This document shows, piece by piece, positions 63,547-64,000 of a stretch of DNA of 64,000 bases. Under the pieces are notes generated by a model. It did no database searches and had not been told where the DNA came from. It was given only the letters and a program-made list of their open reading frames with translations. Every line of letters starts with the position of its first letter. Position 1 is the first letter of the stretch. The position numbers and the translations under genes are program-made. Origin of the DNA: Acidobacteria bacterium Ga0077553 (GTDB taxonomy: Bacteria > Acidobacteriota > Terriglobia > Bryobacterales > Bryobacteraceae); NCBI GenBank assembly GCA_001464575.1, contig LNFE01000076.1, forward strand, positions 1-64,000. The letters run 5' to 3'.

Positions 63547-64000
63547 CTACGCCGCTACCCGCAAAAGGTGGTGGGCATTCCCCCAGCAGATCTTGGCAAA
63601 CACTTCCGGCGTCGTGAGCTCCTTGAGGAGGCCCAGTGTGTCGCGGCCCACGCATTTTCCTTTTAGCCGGGCGAGGAGAGGACTGCCGCCGCCACCCTTT
63701 CCATCTTTGCAGGAGCAGTCGCTGCCGAACATCAGTTTGTTCTGATGACGCTTCAGGAATGCCCGGGCAAAGGCGGGATCGCGGCTGAGGGCGTTGTTGC
63801 CGGAGTTGGCCGAGAGGTCACCGTAGAGGTTGGGATAGTCGGCGAGCCACTTGTCGGTGAGGCCGCCAAGTTGGACGAGGCCGGCGGGGTACTCTTCGCC
63901 CGAAGGCGGATTGGCGCTGATGCTGGCCCAGAAGAAGTTGGCATGGCCGATGAAGTTGGTCTTCTTGTGAGCTTTGAGAATCCTGTCGAACTGGGGGTAG
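63547..64000 (-). CDS. Amidohydrolase (PF04909-like), C-terminal part
   Basis: The frame is open to the right edge, so the start is outside the window. About 150 residues remain: 'HKKTNFIGHANFFWA', 'YPNLYGDLSANSGNNAL', 'LMFGSDCSCKDG' and 'WGNAHHLLRV'. These are the last strands of a TIM-barrel amidohydrolase; the Asp in 'FGSDC' is the usual metal or base residue. The substrate is unknown. Confidence 0.8.
   Translation of the reverse strand, partial: YPQFDRILKAHKKTNFIGHANFFWASISANPPSGEEYPAGLVQLGGLTDKWLADYPNLYGDLSANSGNNALSRDPAFARAFLKRHQNKLMFGSDCSCKDGKGGGGSPLLARLKGKCVGRDTLGLLKELTTPEVFAKICWGNAHHLLRVAA

Overview
The window is a GC-rich chromosomal segment that most likely comes from an acidobacterium of the Bryobacterales/Solibacteraceae group. 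Several lineage markers support this: two proteins end in the Solibacter-type C-terminal domain (TIGR03437-like; the arylsulfotransferase and the SBBP protein), there is an ADOP-type MacB/FtsX permease, a DUF1800-DUF1501 pair, and an Oar-like TonB receptor fragment. I saw no prophage, insertion sequence, CRISPR array or rRNA, and no stretch over 300 bases lacks a gene or RNA candidate.

Layout. 0-12 kb: end of a TonB receptor, a broken arylsulfotransferase, a fused 2-oxoacid dehydrogenase E1, RsgA, a TPR metallopeptidase, a di-heme cytochrome c and the error-prone polymerase DnaE2 with a LexA-like box at its start. 12-17 kb: an oligopeptidase, then a tightly overlapping minus-strand operon (DUF7009-like, AlkC/AlkD-like, ABC ATPase, broken permease). 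17-25 kb: a minus-strand operon for a secreted protein, a TPR-CHAT protease, an ECF sigma factor and a membrane anti-sigma factor. It is separated from a divergent secreted beta-propeller gene by a 34-bp palindrome. 25-34 kb: an esterase, a LysM/peptidoglycan-binding plus HET-C pair, thioredoxin, DUF1501 and DUF1800. 34-39 kb: a minus-strand operon of a membrane glycosyltransferase-like protein, cysteine desulfurase, MnmA and a lipid A-type acyltransferase.

39-45 kb: a plus-strand operon (CnbZ-like, SAM hydrolase, homocysteine methyltransferase/MTHFR, TsaC, GYF-domain protein), then a 6S-RNA candidate and YmdB. 45-57 kb: a CobW GTPase, an M28 peptidase, a broken APC permease, a GT-C-like protein, an ADOP permease, a broken lipoprotein and a YfhO-like protein. 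57-64 kb: a Pit/DUF47 phosphate pair, TtcA, tRNA-Ser(UGA), a small cell-surface cluster, a zinc-finger anti-sigma factor and the end of an amidohydrolase.

Themes. Sulfur transfer to tRNA recurs (cysteine desulfurase, MnmA, TtcA), as does tRNA modification by TsaC. Sulfur amino acid and one-carbon chemistry is grouped at 39-42 kb. Two features of the window as a whole stand out. At least six genes are broken by frameshifts, usually with a short apparent loss at the junction, and one of these is the housekeeping gene mnmA; this pattern suggests consensus or assembly error as much as biology. The plus strand is C-rich left of about 40 kb and G-rich right of about 47 kb whatever the gene direction. 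That looks like a replication-strand switch or a rearrangement join. The most promising candidate for an undescribed system is the TPR-CHAT/ECF/anti-sigma operon, followed by the LysM/HET-C pair.
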